64,000 bases of DNA, from contig NZ_FZNL01000018.1 of the NCBI RefSeq assembly GCF_900187965.1, positions 62,001 to 126,000 of the forward strand, written 5' to 3'. The position numbers and the translations under genes were made by a program. The first letter of the stretch is position 1; the number at the start of each line of letters is the position of its first letter. This DNA is from Flavobacterium sp. ov086 (GTDB lineage: Bacteria > Bacteroidota > Bacteroidia > Flavobacteriales > Flavobacteriaceae). Under the pieces are notes generated by a model. That model saw only the letters and a program-made list of their open reading frames with translations, ran no database searches and was not told the origin of the DNA. Of this stretch, positions 24,189 to 32,926 are shown piece by piece.

Positions 24189-24229
24189 CCTTAGAACCTC
24201 AGCAACTCAGAATCTTAGAAACTTCAAAG
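24189..24229 (-). repeat. Octamer repeat directly behind the MFS gene
   Basis: On the minus (coding) strand it reads GTTTCTAA, GATTCTGA, GTTGCTGA, GGTTCTAA, GG: an 8-base period. It starts two bases past the MFS stop codon (24232-24234). Confidence 0.7.
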
Positions 24230-24231
24230 AT

Positions 24232-25392
24232 CTACTCCTTCTCCCCTATTTTATTCACCATAAAAATCATCAGAATACCTAAAAGCGCCATTACAAAAAA
24301 TGCCCATTTCATGCTTAAATATTCAGAGATAAAGCCAACCATTGGCGGAACAAGTAAAAAGCCAAGATAACCAATTGTAGATATAGAGGTTAATGCAGAA
24401 CCGCTACTTAATTTTGAAGATCTTCCGGCGATACTAAACACTAACGGAACCACGCAGGAAACTCCAAATCCAATTAAAACGTAACCAAAAATAGTTGGAT
24501 AAGCATATGGCATTACAAAACAAATACCAAATCCTAAAGTGATCAAAATACCACTGTAAAGCAAAATTCGTTTTGTTCCAAATTTCATTACGCCATAATC
24601 TCCAAACAAACGTCCTAAAGTTACCGCAGTTGCAAAAAACACAAATGCTGCACTGGTTAGTTTGGGAGAAGCTTTCAATATATTCTTAAAATAAATACCA
24701 CTCCAATCGTACATGGTGTTTTCGCAAGCCATAGAAACGAAACAGATCAAAGCAAACTTTATCAAATTTTTTTCAGGCATCGAAAAGAACTTTTTCTTAA
24801 CCGGTACAGGCTCATTATGAATACTTACAGGATAAAAACAAGCTGTAAGTCCCATTAGAAAAATACTTACTCCTAGCAAATGATAAGTAGGCGTAATATT
24901 CTGTGTAACCATTATGTATCCAAAACCCGCTCCGGAAAAAACTGCAATACTCCAAACTGCATGAAAACGCGTTATGATTGATTTGGGATATAATTTTTGG
25001 ACCTCCAGAGATTGTGCATTAATAGATAAATTAAAAATATTGCGGGACGCTCCAAACATTAAAAGTATAATAACTAACTGCCATACAAATGCAGCCAAAC
25101 CAGGTAACGACAAAGCAATATTAAACATGATTGCTCCTAATAACATAATATAACGGCTGCTATATTTATTTAATAACATTCCTGTAAAAGGCATTGTCAA
25201 CATCAGACCTATTGGAAAGGCAAATAAAACAGCACCAAATTCAGCTTCAGACAAATGCAATTGCGCTTGGATATGTGGAATTCTGGATACCCAGGAAGAA
25301 TACCCAAATCCGGAGATGAAAAAAAATACAGTATTGGCTAAACGGAATCCCTTTGGCGAATTCTGTATTTTTTTCAAAAAAGGTAAAATCAT
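24232..25392 (-). CDS. MFS transporter (YbjJ/fucose-permease type)
   Basis: 386 residues with about 12 membrane helices. The N-terminal half contains FFISGFGYSSWVSRIPHIQA and the A-motif-like loop GLMLTMPFTGMLLNKYSSRY after helix 2. The second half starts after a basic cytoplasmic loop (KKKFFSMPEKNLIKF). The 'SW-x-x-R-I-P-x-I' opening is typical of YbjJ-type and fucose-permease-like carriers of the major facilitator superfamily. The substrate cannot be told. Minus strand, divergent from the siderophore locus; a shared 260-base promoter region separates them. Confidence 0.85.
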   Translation of the reverse strand: MILPFLKKIQNSPKGFRLANTVFFFISGFGYSSWVSRIPHIQAQLHLSEAEFGAVLFAFPIGLMLTMPFTGMLLNKYSSRYIMLLGAIMFNIALSLPGLAAFVWQLVIILLMFGASRNIFNLSINAQSLEVQKLYPKSIITRFHAVWSIAVFSGAGFGYIMVTQNITPTYHLLGVSIFLMGLTACFYPVSIHNEPVPVKKKFFSMPEKNLIKFALICFVSMACENTMYDWSGIYFKNILKASPKLTSAAFVFFATAVTLGRLFGDYGVMKFGTKRILLYSGILITLGFGICFVMPYAYPTIFGYVLIGFGVSCVVPLVFSIAGRSSKLSSGSALTSISTIGYLGFLLVPPMVGFISEYLSMKWAFFVMALLGILMIFMVNKIGEKE

Positions 25393-25567
25393 GGGGAGAG
25401 TTTCGTTTTAAAAGCACAAAATTAAGGCTTTTGAAGTATAACTTCTACCCTTTTCCTGTTTTTTAATAAAAGTCAGAAATTTAAGCCAATTACTTCTTTT
25501 CCTGCAAGTTTTTAAAAAAAGTTCACCAAAAGATAACAAAAAGTACACTAAATCAAGTCAAATAATA

Positions 25568-25598
25568 TTTGTTAAGGAAATATTAATTTCTACATTTG
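25568..25598 (+). promoter_or_regulatory. Bacteroidota promoter of the first TonB receptor gene
   Basis: TTTG (25568-25571), a spacer of exactly 19 bases, then TACATTTG (25591-25598): a full match to the Flavobacterium -33/-7 consensus. The start codon lies 55 bases downstream. The motif TTCTAAATAA at 25614-25623, within an 8-7-8 inverted repeat, could be an operator overlapping the leader. Confidence 0.75.
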
Positions 25599-25652
25599 CA
25601 CTGTTTTTATTAATTCTAAATAAAAATAAATCTTAACCAAATTTAATTTAAA

Positions 25653-27974
25653 ATGAAATATTCTTCTGCGAAAACGTATCGTCTTCTATTTACAATCGGC
25701 CTTCTATTCTCTATTTTTTGTTCTTTTGCGCAACAAAACTTCGGAAAAATAAAAGGAACAATAACAACCTCTGACGGCGATGCAGCTGCTGGTGTAAATG
25801 TGATCCTTAAAGCTTCAAAATATGGCACTACTACAAATGATGACGGTAGTTTTGAATTGAACAGAGTTCGAGCAAATACATATACTTTACAGATATCTTT
25901 AACGGGTTATGATACAACAGAACAAGAAGTTATCGTAGCCGAAGGTGAAACCACAACTGTAAACTTACAATTGAAGGTTTCAAACAAAGAGTTACACGAA
26001 GTTGTTGTAAATGGCAAAAAAAGCATCTTATCTAAAAAAACAGATTACGTTGCGAGAATGCCCCTTAAAAATCTGGAAAATCCACAAGTTTATAGTGTGA
26101 TTCAAAAAGAACTTTTACAAGAACAAGTTTCCATAGACATTAGAAGCGCAGTTGTAAATGCACCTGGTGTAACTACAAAAATTTATCCTTCGGGAGGACT
26201 TGAAATTTCTTTTAGAGGATTTAGTACTGGCGTTAATGCCCGAAACGGAATGGAAAACATGACTGGACGCAGCTCTATTTCTATCGATAATGCAGAGCGT
26301 ATTGAGGTTCTTAAAGGGCCATCAGGAACTTTGTTTGGATCGTCTGTATCTTCTTTTGGAGGTGTTGTAAACCTTGTTACCAAAAAACCTTTTGAAGGCA
26401 AAAAAACAGAAGTATCTTATACCGGAGGAAGTTTTGGATTGAACCGAATTGCTCTTGATATCAATACTCCATTAACACCGGATAATAAAGTATTGTTTAG
26501 ATTAAACACTTCTCTAAATACTGAAAAAAGTTTTTTAGACTATGGTTTTAATAAAACATTCCTGATTGCGCCAAGTCTTATTTATAAAGCAACTGACAAA
26601 CTAACCTTAAGTATTGACACTGAAATCTATAATGTAAACAACACACGCCCTACTTACGGACGTTCCTATGCTCCCGGAATTACAAACCCAACGGATCTAA
26701 AAATAGACTACAGAAAAAGTTTGTTTCATGATGATCTCGATGCTAAAACCTCATCAGCAAAAGTTTTTGTTCAGGCAGAATATCAATTGGCAGATCATTG
26801 GAAATCTACGACGCTTTTCTCTTTCATAGATGAAAATGTAGATCGTAGTTATCAATATTACACACAATGGAGTTCACCAACAGAAGTACAAAGAAGTGTA
26901 TCTCGTTTTGGACCAATATTCAATCAGTTTACAAATATACAAGAAAATATTAATGGTGAATTTTCTACCGGAAGCATCAAACATAAACTATTATTGGGTG
27001 TAAATTACCGATTTTCAAAAAGCACCTTCAATTATGGTGCAACACCAGTTATAGACACTATTGATGTGACAAAACCTTTTGATCCTATTAGAAAAAAACA
27101 AGTTGATGCAGCACTATCTCAACTTACATGGCCAGTTCCGGACGAACAAATATTTAGTGTTTATGCCTCAGATGTAATCAGTTTTACAGATCGTTTATCA
27201 GCAATGTTGAGTCTTCGTTTGGACAACTTCGTTCAGAAAAAACTTGTAGATGTCGATGGATATAACCAAACTGCTTTGTCTCCTAAATTAGGTTTGGTTT
27301 ATGAAGTTGTTAAAGATCAAGTTTCTTTGTTTGGAAATTATATGAATGGTTTTCAAAATTCAGGTCCAGTAAATCAGCCGGACGGAAGCTTGTTAATCCT
27401 GAAACCAGTTTACGCCAACCAATACGAAGGTGGTGTAAAAGTAGAAGTTTTCAATAAAAAACTAAGTACTACATTAAGTTACTACAACATTACTATTGAT
27501 AATGCGACAAGAACAACTCCTGATGGTTTTAGTATTCAGGATGGTAAACAGGTAAGTAAAGGTTTAGATTTTGAATTTATTGCAAATCCAATTGAAGGTT
27601 TAAACGCTGTGGTAGGTTATGCTTATAATGATAATCGTATCGTAAAATCATCAGATCCTTCTATTGAAGGAAATAAAGCAAGCAGTGCGCCAGAGAATGT
27701 AGTTAACTTTTGGCTTTCTTATAAATTTCAAAACAAACTAAAAGATTTAGGTGTTGGTTTTGGAGGTAACTATGTAGACAAACAATATAAATTTGAAGAC
27801 GAAAGTTTCTACGCTCCATCTTATTCGGTTTATAATGCAACTGTTTTCTACGATCAGCCAACATGGAGAATTGGTGTTAAATTCAACAACATCAACAACA
27901 AAAAATATTGGGATTCTTATGGAATGGCACAAACTCCATCAAATGTCTTGGTAAACTTAACCCTGAAATTTTAA
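25653..27974 (+). CDS. TonB-dependent siderophore receptor with carboxypeptidase-like domain
   Basis: 773 residues, outer membrane. Signal peptide up to about residue 27 (FAQQNF), then a carboxypeptidase-regulatory-like domain (about 30-115, GKIKGTITTSDGDAAAGVNV... to the strand VNLQLKVSNKELHEVVVNGK). The plug contains DNAERIEVLKGPSGTLFGS. The 22-strand barrel ends in NVLVNLTLKF with the C-terminal phenylalanine. It takes up ferric siderophores (or another chelated metal) using TonB energy; the ligand is not visible. First of the iron-uptake locus, with its own promoter at 25568 and terminator at 27989. Confidence 0.9.
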   Translation: MKYSSAKTYRLLFTIGLLFSIFCSFAQQNFGKIKGTITTSDGDAAAGVNVILKASKYGTTTNDDGSFELNRVRANTYTLQISLTGYDTTEQEVIVAEGETTTVNLQLKVSNKELHEVVVNGKKSILSKKTDYVARMPLKNLENPQVYSVIQKELLQEQVSIDIRSAVVNAPGVTTKIYPSGGLEISFRGFSTGVNARNGMENMTGRSSISIDNAERIEVLKGPSGTLFGSSVSSFGGVVNLVTKKPFEGKKTEVSYTGGSFGLNRIALDINTPLTPDNKVLFRLNTSLNTEKSFLDYGFNKTFLIAPSLIYKATDKLTLSIDTEIYNVNNTRPTYGRSYAPGITNPTDLKIDYRKSLFHDDLDAKTSSAKVFVQAEYQLADHWKSTTLFSFIDENVDRSYQYYTQWSSPTEVQRSVSRFGPIFNQFTNIQENINGEFSTGSIKHKLLLGVNYRFSKSTFNYGATPVIDTIDVTKPFDPIRKKQVDAALSQLTWPVPDEQIFSVYASDVISFTDRLSAMLSLRLDNFVQKKLVDVDGYNQTALSPKLGLVYEVVKDQVSLFGNYMNGFQNSGPVNQPDGSLLILKPVYANQYEGGVKVEVFNKKLSTTLSYYNITIDNATRTTPDGFSIQDGKQVSKGLDFEFIANPIEGLNAVVGYAYNDNRIVKSSDPSIEGNKASSAPENVVNFWLSYKFQNKLKDLGVGFGGNYVDKQYKFEDESFYAPSYSVYNATVFYDQPTWRIGVKFNNINNKKYWDSYGMAQTPSNVLVNLTLKF

Positions 27975-27988
27975 GCAAAATCTTTATC

Positions 27989-28018
27989 AAAAACACCTCA
28001 ACTCCAGAGGTGTTTTTT
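27989..28018 (+). terminator. Terminator between the first receptor and the PepSY gene
   Basis: AAACACCTC against GAGGTGTTT around a 7-base loop, with T6 at the end. Located 15 bases after the receptor stop. Transcription into the PepSY gene would need read-through or a promoter of its own. Confidence 0.8.
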
Positions 28019-28055
28019 AATAAATCATCTTTTCCTTTTTATAAATAAACGTTTA

Positions 28056-29204
28056 ATGACCTTTAAAAAAATCATACTTAAAATTCATTTATGGCTCGGT
28101 TTAGGCTCGGGTCTAATTATCGTTATTCTGGGTATTACAGGCTGTATTTACGTCTTTGATGAAGAATTAAGACCTATAGTGTATCACGATAGCTATTTTG
28201 CAAATGAAACTAAAAACGTGCAAAAACCGCTATCAGAATTGGTCAAAATAGTGCAGGATTCTATTGGAACTGACAAACCCATAAATTCCATAAATATCCG
28301 AAACGAAAAAGATGCAACCATACTATTACAAACCAGTAAAACTTTCGAAAACAAAAATGCCATTTGGTATTGGGACACAACAGAATATAGTTATAACATT
28401 TACATTAATTCTTTTACAGGAAAAATTCAGAAAATAGAAGATGCTACAACGGAATTTTTTGAGGTTATTTTCTCTCTACATTGGAGTTTATTATTGACAA
28501 ATGACATTGGTCAGCCAATTGTAGGTATTGCCGTTATCATATTCATTATCTCATTGATTACCGGACTAATACTTTGGTGGCCAAAAAATAAAGCAGCAGC
28601 AAAACAACGTTATTGGTTTCGCTGGAAAAACACCACACAATGGAAACGTAAAAACTACGACTTGCATAATATTCTGGGATTTTATGTACTGATTTTTGCT
28701 TTGATTATTGCCTTAACAGGTTTAGTTTGGTCATTTGAATGGGTTGATAATGGTGTAAAATGGATTGCCAATGGCGGTCAGACTATCGAAAGAAAACAAG
28801 AGGAAATAAAATCAGATATTTCAAAAAAAGACAATCAAAATCCGTTGGATAAAATCTATGCTGCATTAAAACAGGATTATCCAAATGCCAAAAACTACAT
28901 TGTTTCAATTCCTTCGGACTCTTTACAATCGCAATTTGTATTTATTGAAAATGGAGGAAGTTTTGATAGAGTCTTTCTACAATTTGATCAGTATACCGGC
29001 AAAATATTAGAAAAGAAAACCTTCGCAGATCGCAACAACGGAGACAAACTTCGTTCGTTAAACTACCCCATTCATTCCGGAGGCATATTGGGATTACCCG
29101 GAAAAATATTGGCCTTTTTTGCCAGTTTTATTTGCGCCAGTCTTCCGGTAACGGGATTTTATATTTGGTGGGGACGAAATAATAAAAAGAAAAAAGCTAA
29201 ATAA
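28056..29204 (+). CDS. PepSY-associated membrane protein (iron reductase-like)
   Basis: 382 residues. Four membrane helices: 12-33 (IHLWLGLGSGLIIVILGITG), about 148-170, 200-222 and 350-372. The periplasmic loop after helix 1 carries the PepSY-type pattern, and the third helix starts with the conserved YDLHNILGFY. Conserved histidines flank the helices (His11, His142-like LHWS, His204), as in heme-binding PepSY/PiuB proteins thought to reduce ferric siderophores in the periplasm. Between two siderophore receptor genes, 48 bases before the second, it most likely releases imported iron. Confidence 0.85.
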   Translation: MTFKKIILKIHLWLGLGSGLIIVILGITGCIYVFDEELRPIVYHDSYFANETKNVQKPLSELVKIVQDSIGTDKPINSINIRNEKDATILLQTSKTFENKNAIWYWDTTEYSYNIYINSFTGKIQKIEDATTEFFEVIFSLHWSLLLTNDIGQPIVGIAVIIFIISLITGLILWWPKNKAAAKQRYWFRWKNTTQWKRKNYDLHNILGFYVLIFALIIALTGLVWSFEWVDNGVKWIANGGQTIERKQEEIKSDISKKDNQNPLDKIYAALKQDYPNAKNYIVSIPSDSLQSQFVFIENGGSFDRVFLQFDQYTGKILEKKTFADRNNGDKLRSLNYPIHSGGILGLPGKILAFFASFICASLPVTGFYIWWGRNNKKKKAK

Positions 29205-29252
29205 TAATACTTAAACCAATCATCACAAGTAATAACTAAAACCTTTATCAAA

Positions 29253-31682
29253 ATGAACTATTTAAATTCTAAAACAACAAAATTTCTATATGTCATTGGT
29301 CTGTCTTTTATTGTAACAGCCACGGCATTCGCACAACAAAACTTCGGAAAAATTAAAGGAACCATTACCACTTCAGACAGTGAGCTTGCCGTTGGTGTAA
29401 ACATCATTCTTAAAAATTCCAAATACGGAACAATTACCAATGAAGATGGTGCTTTTGAGTTTAACCGAGTAAAAGCAAACACCTACACTTTGCAGGTTTC
29501 TCTAACAGGTTATGAAACTTTAGAACAAGAAGTGATCGTTTCTGGCAATGAAACTACAATGCTAAATTTGCAATTGAAGGTTTCAAACAAACAATTAAAA
29601 GAAGTAATTATTACCGGAAATCGAGGAAAAGCCTTCCCGAAACAAAGTACTTATGTTTCTAAAATGCCGTTGAAAAACATCGAAAATCCTCAGGTTTACA
29701 ATATTGTTTCATCGGAATTAATCAAAGAACAAGCCATTACAAATTATGAAGATGCTTTGAAAAATGTTCCCGGAATTCAAAAATTATGGGAATCTACCGG
29801 TCGTGGCGGTGATGGTGGATCGTATTATACTTTGCGCGGTTTTGAAGTTCAGGCAAATATTGTAAACGGATTACCAGGCTTGACAAACGGTAGTTTAGAT
29901 CCTGCAAACGTAGAACGTATCGAAGTGATCAAAGGTCCATCTGGAACTTTGTTTGGAAGTAGTTTGGTAAGTTACGGCGGACTTATTAATACGGTTACAA
30001 AAAAGCCTTATAGCGGTTTTGGCGGTGAAATATCGTATTTAACGGGAAGTTTCGGCTTAAACCGAGTAACTGCCGATGTTAACACACCACTTGACGACGC
30101 TGATAATGTGGCTTTTAGAATTAATGCAGCGTATCAAACCGAAAATAGTTTTCAGGATGCAGGATATCGTACTTCTATATTTGTAGCACCTTCCCTTTCG
30201 TATAAAGTAAACGACAAACTTTCTTTCCTGATCAATACAGAGTTTATGCAGGAAGAAAAAACTACGCCATCGATGTTGTTTTTAGGAAGAGATAAACCAT
30301 TGCAATACGCGAACTTAGACGAATTAAACTATAACACAAACCTATCTTTTTATAGTAATGATTTACCAATGAAAAATCCAAGATTTAGTTTGCAGGGTCA
30401 AATGACTTATAAAATTTCTGATCAATGGACTTCGCAAACCGTATTATCAAGAAGTTCTTCTAAATCAAGAGGATATTACTCTTATATCTACGATAATGAA
30501 GATGGTAATAAAGATTTTGGCTTATGGATAACCAAAGAACAATCACAAACTGTTACGACTGATATTCAGCAAAATTTTATTGGCGATTTCAAAATCGGAT
30601 CAATGCGTAACCGTCTTGTTGTAGGTTTGGATTATTTTGAAAGAAATGTCATGTATGGAGGTTCCGGTTATGGTAAATTGTACAATGTTACCGCACAAGG
30701 CGAAGTGAGACAATTAGATCCTCAGAATCCTTATTATCTGACACAGACTTCTGTTGATAAACTTCTTGCCAATGAAGCTGCAGGAAATTTTAATCCGCAA
30801 GATGCAACTTATAGCGCTTATGCATCTGATGTATTGAATATTACGTCAAAATTATTGGCAATGGCAAGTTTAAGAGTTGATTATTTTGATACCGAAGGCG
30901 ATATTAACAACGACGACGACGATTATACACAAACTTCTTTATCACCAAAATTCGGATTATTGTATCAGCCTATCGAAGACAAATTGGCTGTATTCGCCAA
31001 TTATATGAATGGTTTTAGAAATGTTGCTCCGGCATTGAATTATGATCCTGACGGAAATTTACTTGGATCAAAAACTTTTGAACCGGAACATGCCAATCAA
31101 TTAGAATTTGGAGTAAAAGCAAATCTTTTTGCTGATAAATTGAATGCTACTGTAAGTTATTATGATATTAATGTTGCCAATTTGGTAACCAGTAATGCTA
31201 CATATTCCGTGCAAGGTGGCGAAGCGAGAAGCAAAGGTTTTGAATTTGATTTGAATGCTGCTCCAATAAAAGGATTGAGTATTATTGCCGGGTACAGCTA
31301 TAATGACAGTAAAATTACAAAAGGAGACGTAGGAAATGTTTGGTTGGAACAAGGAAAAAGACCTTTCTGGTCCGGACCAAAAAACTTAGTAAACCTTTGG
31401 GCTACTTACAAATTTGACGAAGGTTTCCTAGAAAATTTCGGTCTTGGTTTTGGAGGGAATTATGCCAGTGAAAATGCTATTTTAGACAGTTCTGTAACCG
31501 GAAAATTTGTTTTGCCGGCTTATACCGTTATCAATGGTTCCGCATTTTATAATTCGAATAAATTTCGCATAGCATTAAACATTAATAATATCGCTAATAA
31601 AGATTATTTTAATGGAGGCTGGTCTACATTAAATCCACAGAAACCTAGAAATGTAGTAGCGAGTTTTACTTATAAATTCTAA
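29253..31682 (+). CDS. TonB-dependent siderophore receptor, paralogue of 25653
   Basis: 809 residues. The N-terminal domain (FAQQNFGKIKGTITTSDSEL through TNEDGAFEFNRVKANTYTLQ) is nearly the same as in the 25653 protein, while the barrel differs strongly. The plug has PANVERIEVIKGPSGTLFGS. The barrel ends in RNVVASFTYKF with the terminal phenylalanine needed for outer-membrane insertion. Shares direction and a 48-base gap with the PepSY gene, so a PepSY-receptor operon is likely. The divergent barrels suggest different siderophores feeding one reductase. Confidence 0.9.
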   Translation: MNYLNSKTTKFLYVIGLSFIVTATAFAQQNFGKIKGTITTSDSELAVGVNIILKNSKYGTITNEDGAFEFNRVKANTYTLQVSLTGYETLEQEVIVSGNETTMLNLQLKVSNKQLKEVIITGNRGKAFPKQSTYVSKMPLKNIENPQVYNIVSSELIKEQAITNYEDALKNVPGIQKLWESTGRGGDGGSYYTLRGFEVQANIVNGLPGLTNGSLDPANVERIEVIKGPSGTLFGSSLVSYGGLINTVTKKPYSGFGGEISYLTGSFGLNRVTADVNTPLDDADNVAFRINAAYQTENSFQDAGYRTSIFVAPSLSYKVNDKLSFLINTEFMQEEKTTPSMLFLGRDKPLQYANLDELNYNTNLSFYSNDLPMKNPRFSLQGQMTYKISDQWTSQTVLSRSSSKSRGYYSYIYDNEDGNKDFGLWITKEQSQTVTTDIQQNFIGDFKIGSMRNRLVVGLDYFERNVMYGGSGYGKLYNVTAQGEVRQLDPQNPYYLTQTSVDKLLANEAAGNFNPQDATYSAYASDVLNITSKLLAMASLRVDYFDTEGDINNDDDDYTQTSLSPKFGLLYQPIEDKLAVFANYMNGFRNVAPALNYDPDGNLLGSKTFEPEHANQLEFGVKANLFADKLNATVSYYDINVANLVTSNATYSVQGGEARSKGFEFDLNAAPIKGLSIIAGYSYNDSKITKGDVGNVWLEQGKRPFWSGPKNLVNLWATYKFDEGFLENFGLGFGGNYASENAILDSSVTGKFVLPAYTVINGSAFYNSNKFRIALNINNIANKDYFNGGWSTLNPQKPRNVVASFTYKF

Positions 31683-31715
31683 GCTAGACAATTGTTTATA
31701 ACATAAAGATTGTCA

Positions 31716-31757
31716 GGCTGAGCATCCCGATCCCGAAGCTTCGGGACGGGAGAAGCC
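31716..31757. repeat. Nested GC-rich palindrome
   Basis: A perfect 16-base palindrome TCCCGAAGCTTCGGGA (31731-31746) is enclosed by CCCG/CGGG and GGCT/AGCC pairs. It sits behind the second receptor gene with no T-run, so it is not a standard terminator. It is GC-rich in an AT-rich spacer and may be a dispersed palindromic unit. Confidence 0.6.
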
Positions 31758-31900
31758 ATTTCAACACTAAAAACCAAAATGGTATTAATTTCAAGCTAAT
31801 TAATCCCATTTATTTTTTCTTATTCAATTAAAAACTAAAACATTACAAATTTAAAACAGTCTTTTTATTGGTTTTATTTTTAATTATTCTAAATAAGACT

Positions 31901-31908
31901 TAAGTTTG
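31901..31908 (+). promoter_or_regulatory. -7 box upstream of the DUF4198 gene
   Basis: TAAGTTTG fits TAnnTTTG and lies 39 bases before the start codon. No TTTG stands at the -33 distance. The motif TTCTAAATAA (31887-31896) lies directly before it, inside an imperfect inverted repeat. The position suits a regulator that covers the -33 region. Confidence 0.45.
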
Positions 31909-31947
31909 TAACAATAATAATTTTTACTAAAATTTAAACTTCATTTT

Positions 31948-32673
31948 ATGAAATCTAAAACTTTAAAATCAATAACATTTTCACTTTTTATGTTAGTTGC
32001 CAGTCCTGCCCTATTTGCTCACGCTCTTTGGATTGAAACTAAAGCAACCGGTACTAAAGGTAAAGCACAGGAAATCTCTGTTTTCTTTGGAGAATTTTCA
32101 GATAACGACATTACTGCTTCTGCTAAATGGTTCTCTGATTTAAAAGACTTTTCATTAGTAGTAATCAGTCCTTCAAACAAAGAAACGAAACTTTCTGCAA
32201 CAGCTTTAGAAAATAAATATCAGGCTTTTTTCACACCAGATGAAGACGGTGTTTATACAGTAGTAATGCACCATACGGTAAAAGATGTTTACGGAACAAT
32301 GAAATTGGACTATAACTCAAGTGCTACCGTTACGGTTGGTAATCCTGCAAAAGGAAACGAAGCATCAGTAAATTCAAATGTTATCAGCTTATTTTCTAAA
32401 GATGCTGCAACTGCCAAACAAAAAGCGGTTATAAATGTAAATGCCTTGTACGAAGCTAAAGCTGCCAAAAAACAAAAAATGAAAGTAATTGCCCCAAACG
32501 GTTGGGAAAAAGAATTATGGAGTAATGAAAACGGAGAAATTTCGTTTACACCAATCTGGCCAGGAAACTATATGGTAGAATTTGCTTATACCGAAAAAGC
32601 TGCCGGAGAACATAATGGTAAAAAATACGATGAAATCTGGAAAATGGCTACTTATTTAATTACAGTCAAATAA
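31948..32673 (+). CDS. DUF4198 domain periplasmic protein
   Basis: 241 residues with a Sec signal peptide (about 1-24, ending LFAHALWIE). The mature start H-A-L-W-I-E followed by EISVFFGEFSDNDI, and DEDGVYTVVMHHTVKDVYGT, then GEISFTPIWPGNYMVEFAYT are the pattern of DUF4198, a periplasmic beta-sandwich family often found beside metal-uptake receptors and NikM-type transport genes. The N-terminal histidine of the mature protein could bind metal, by inference. Lies between two siderophore receptors and has its own -7 box and terminator. Confidence 0.8.
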   Translation: MKSKTLKSITFSLFMLVASPALFAHALWIETKATGTKGKAQEISVFFGEFSDNDITASAKWFSDLKDFSLVVISPSNKETKLSATALENKYQAFFTPDEDGVYTVVMHHTVKDVYGTMKLDYNSSATVTVGNPAKGNEASVNSNVISLFSKDAATAKQKAVINVNALYEAKAAKKQKMKVIAPNGWEKELWSNENGEISFTPIWPGNYMVEFAYTEKAAGEHNGKKYDEIWKMATYLITVK

Positions 32674-32695
32674 ATTATTTTCTGCCTTTTTTAAC

Positions 32696-32727
32696 AAACC
32701 TTGCTTTTTTACAGCAAGGTTTTTTTA
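32696..32727 (+). terminator. Terminator behind the DUF4198 gene
   Basis: AAACCTTGC pairs with GCAAGGTTT around a 9-base loop, followed by more T. Begins 23 bases after the stop codon. Confidence 0.85.
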
Positions 32728-32849
32728 TTTTTTTACTTTAAAAAGGCACGTTTCAACCATAAAGAAAACTGTCTTACATGTTACTTTTCCTTCAAATTTA
32801 TTTCACAAATAATTAACATATAAACAGTTACAATGTTAACCATAATTAA

Positions 32850-32892
32850 TCTAAATAAACTTTGCAGGAGAAGATCTACCTATTTATATTTG
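32850..32892 (+). promoter_or_regulatory. Promoter of the third TonB receptor gene
   Basis: TTTG at 32861-32864, 20-base spacer, TATATTTG at 32885-32892. TCTAAATAA at 32850-32858 lies just upstream of the -33 box, and the same word occurs near the two other promoters of the iron locus. The start codon is 35 bases downstream. Confidence 0.65.
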
Positions 32893-32926
32893 CAAAAATT
32901 ATTTTTACTTATTCTTAATAAACAAC

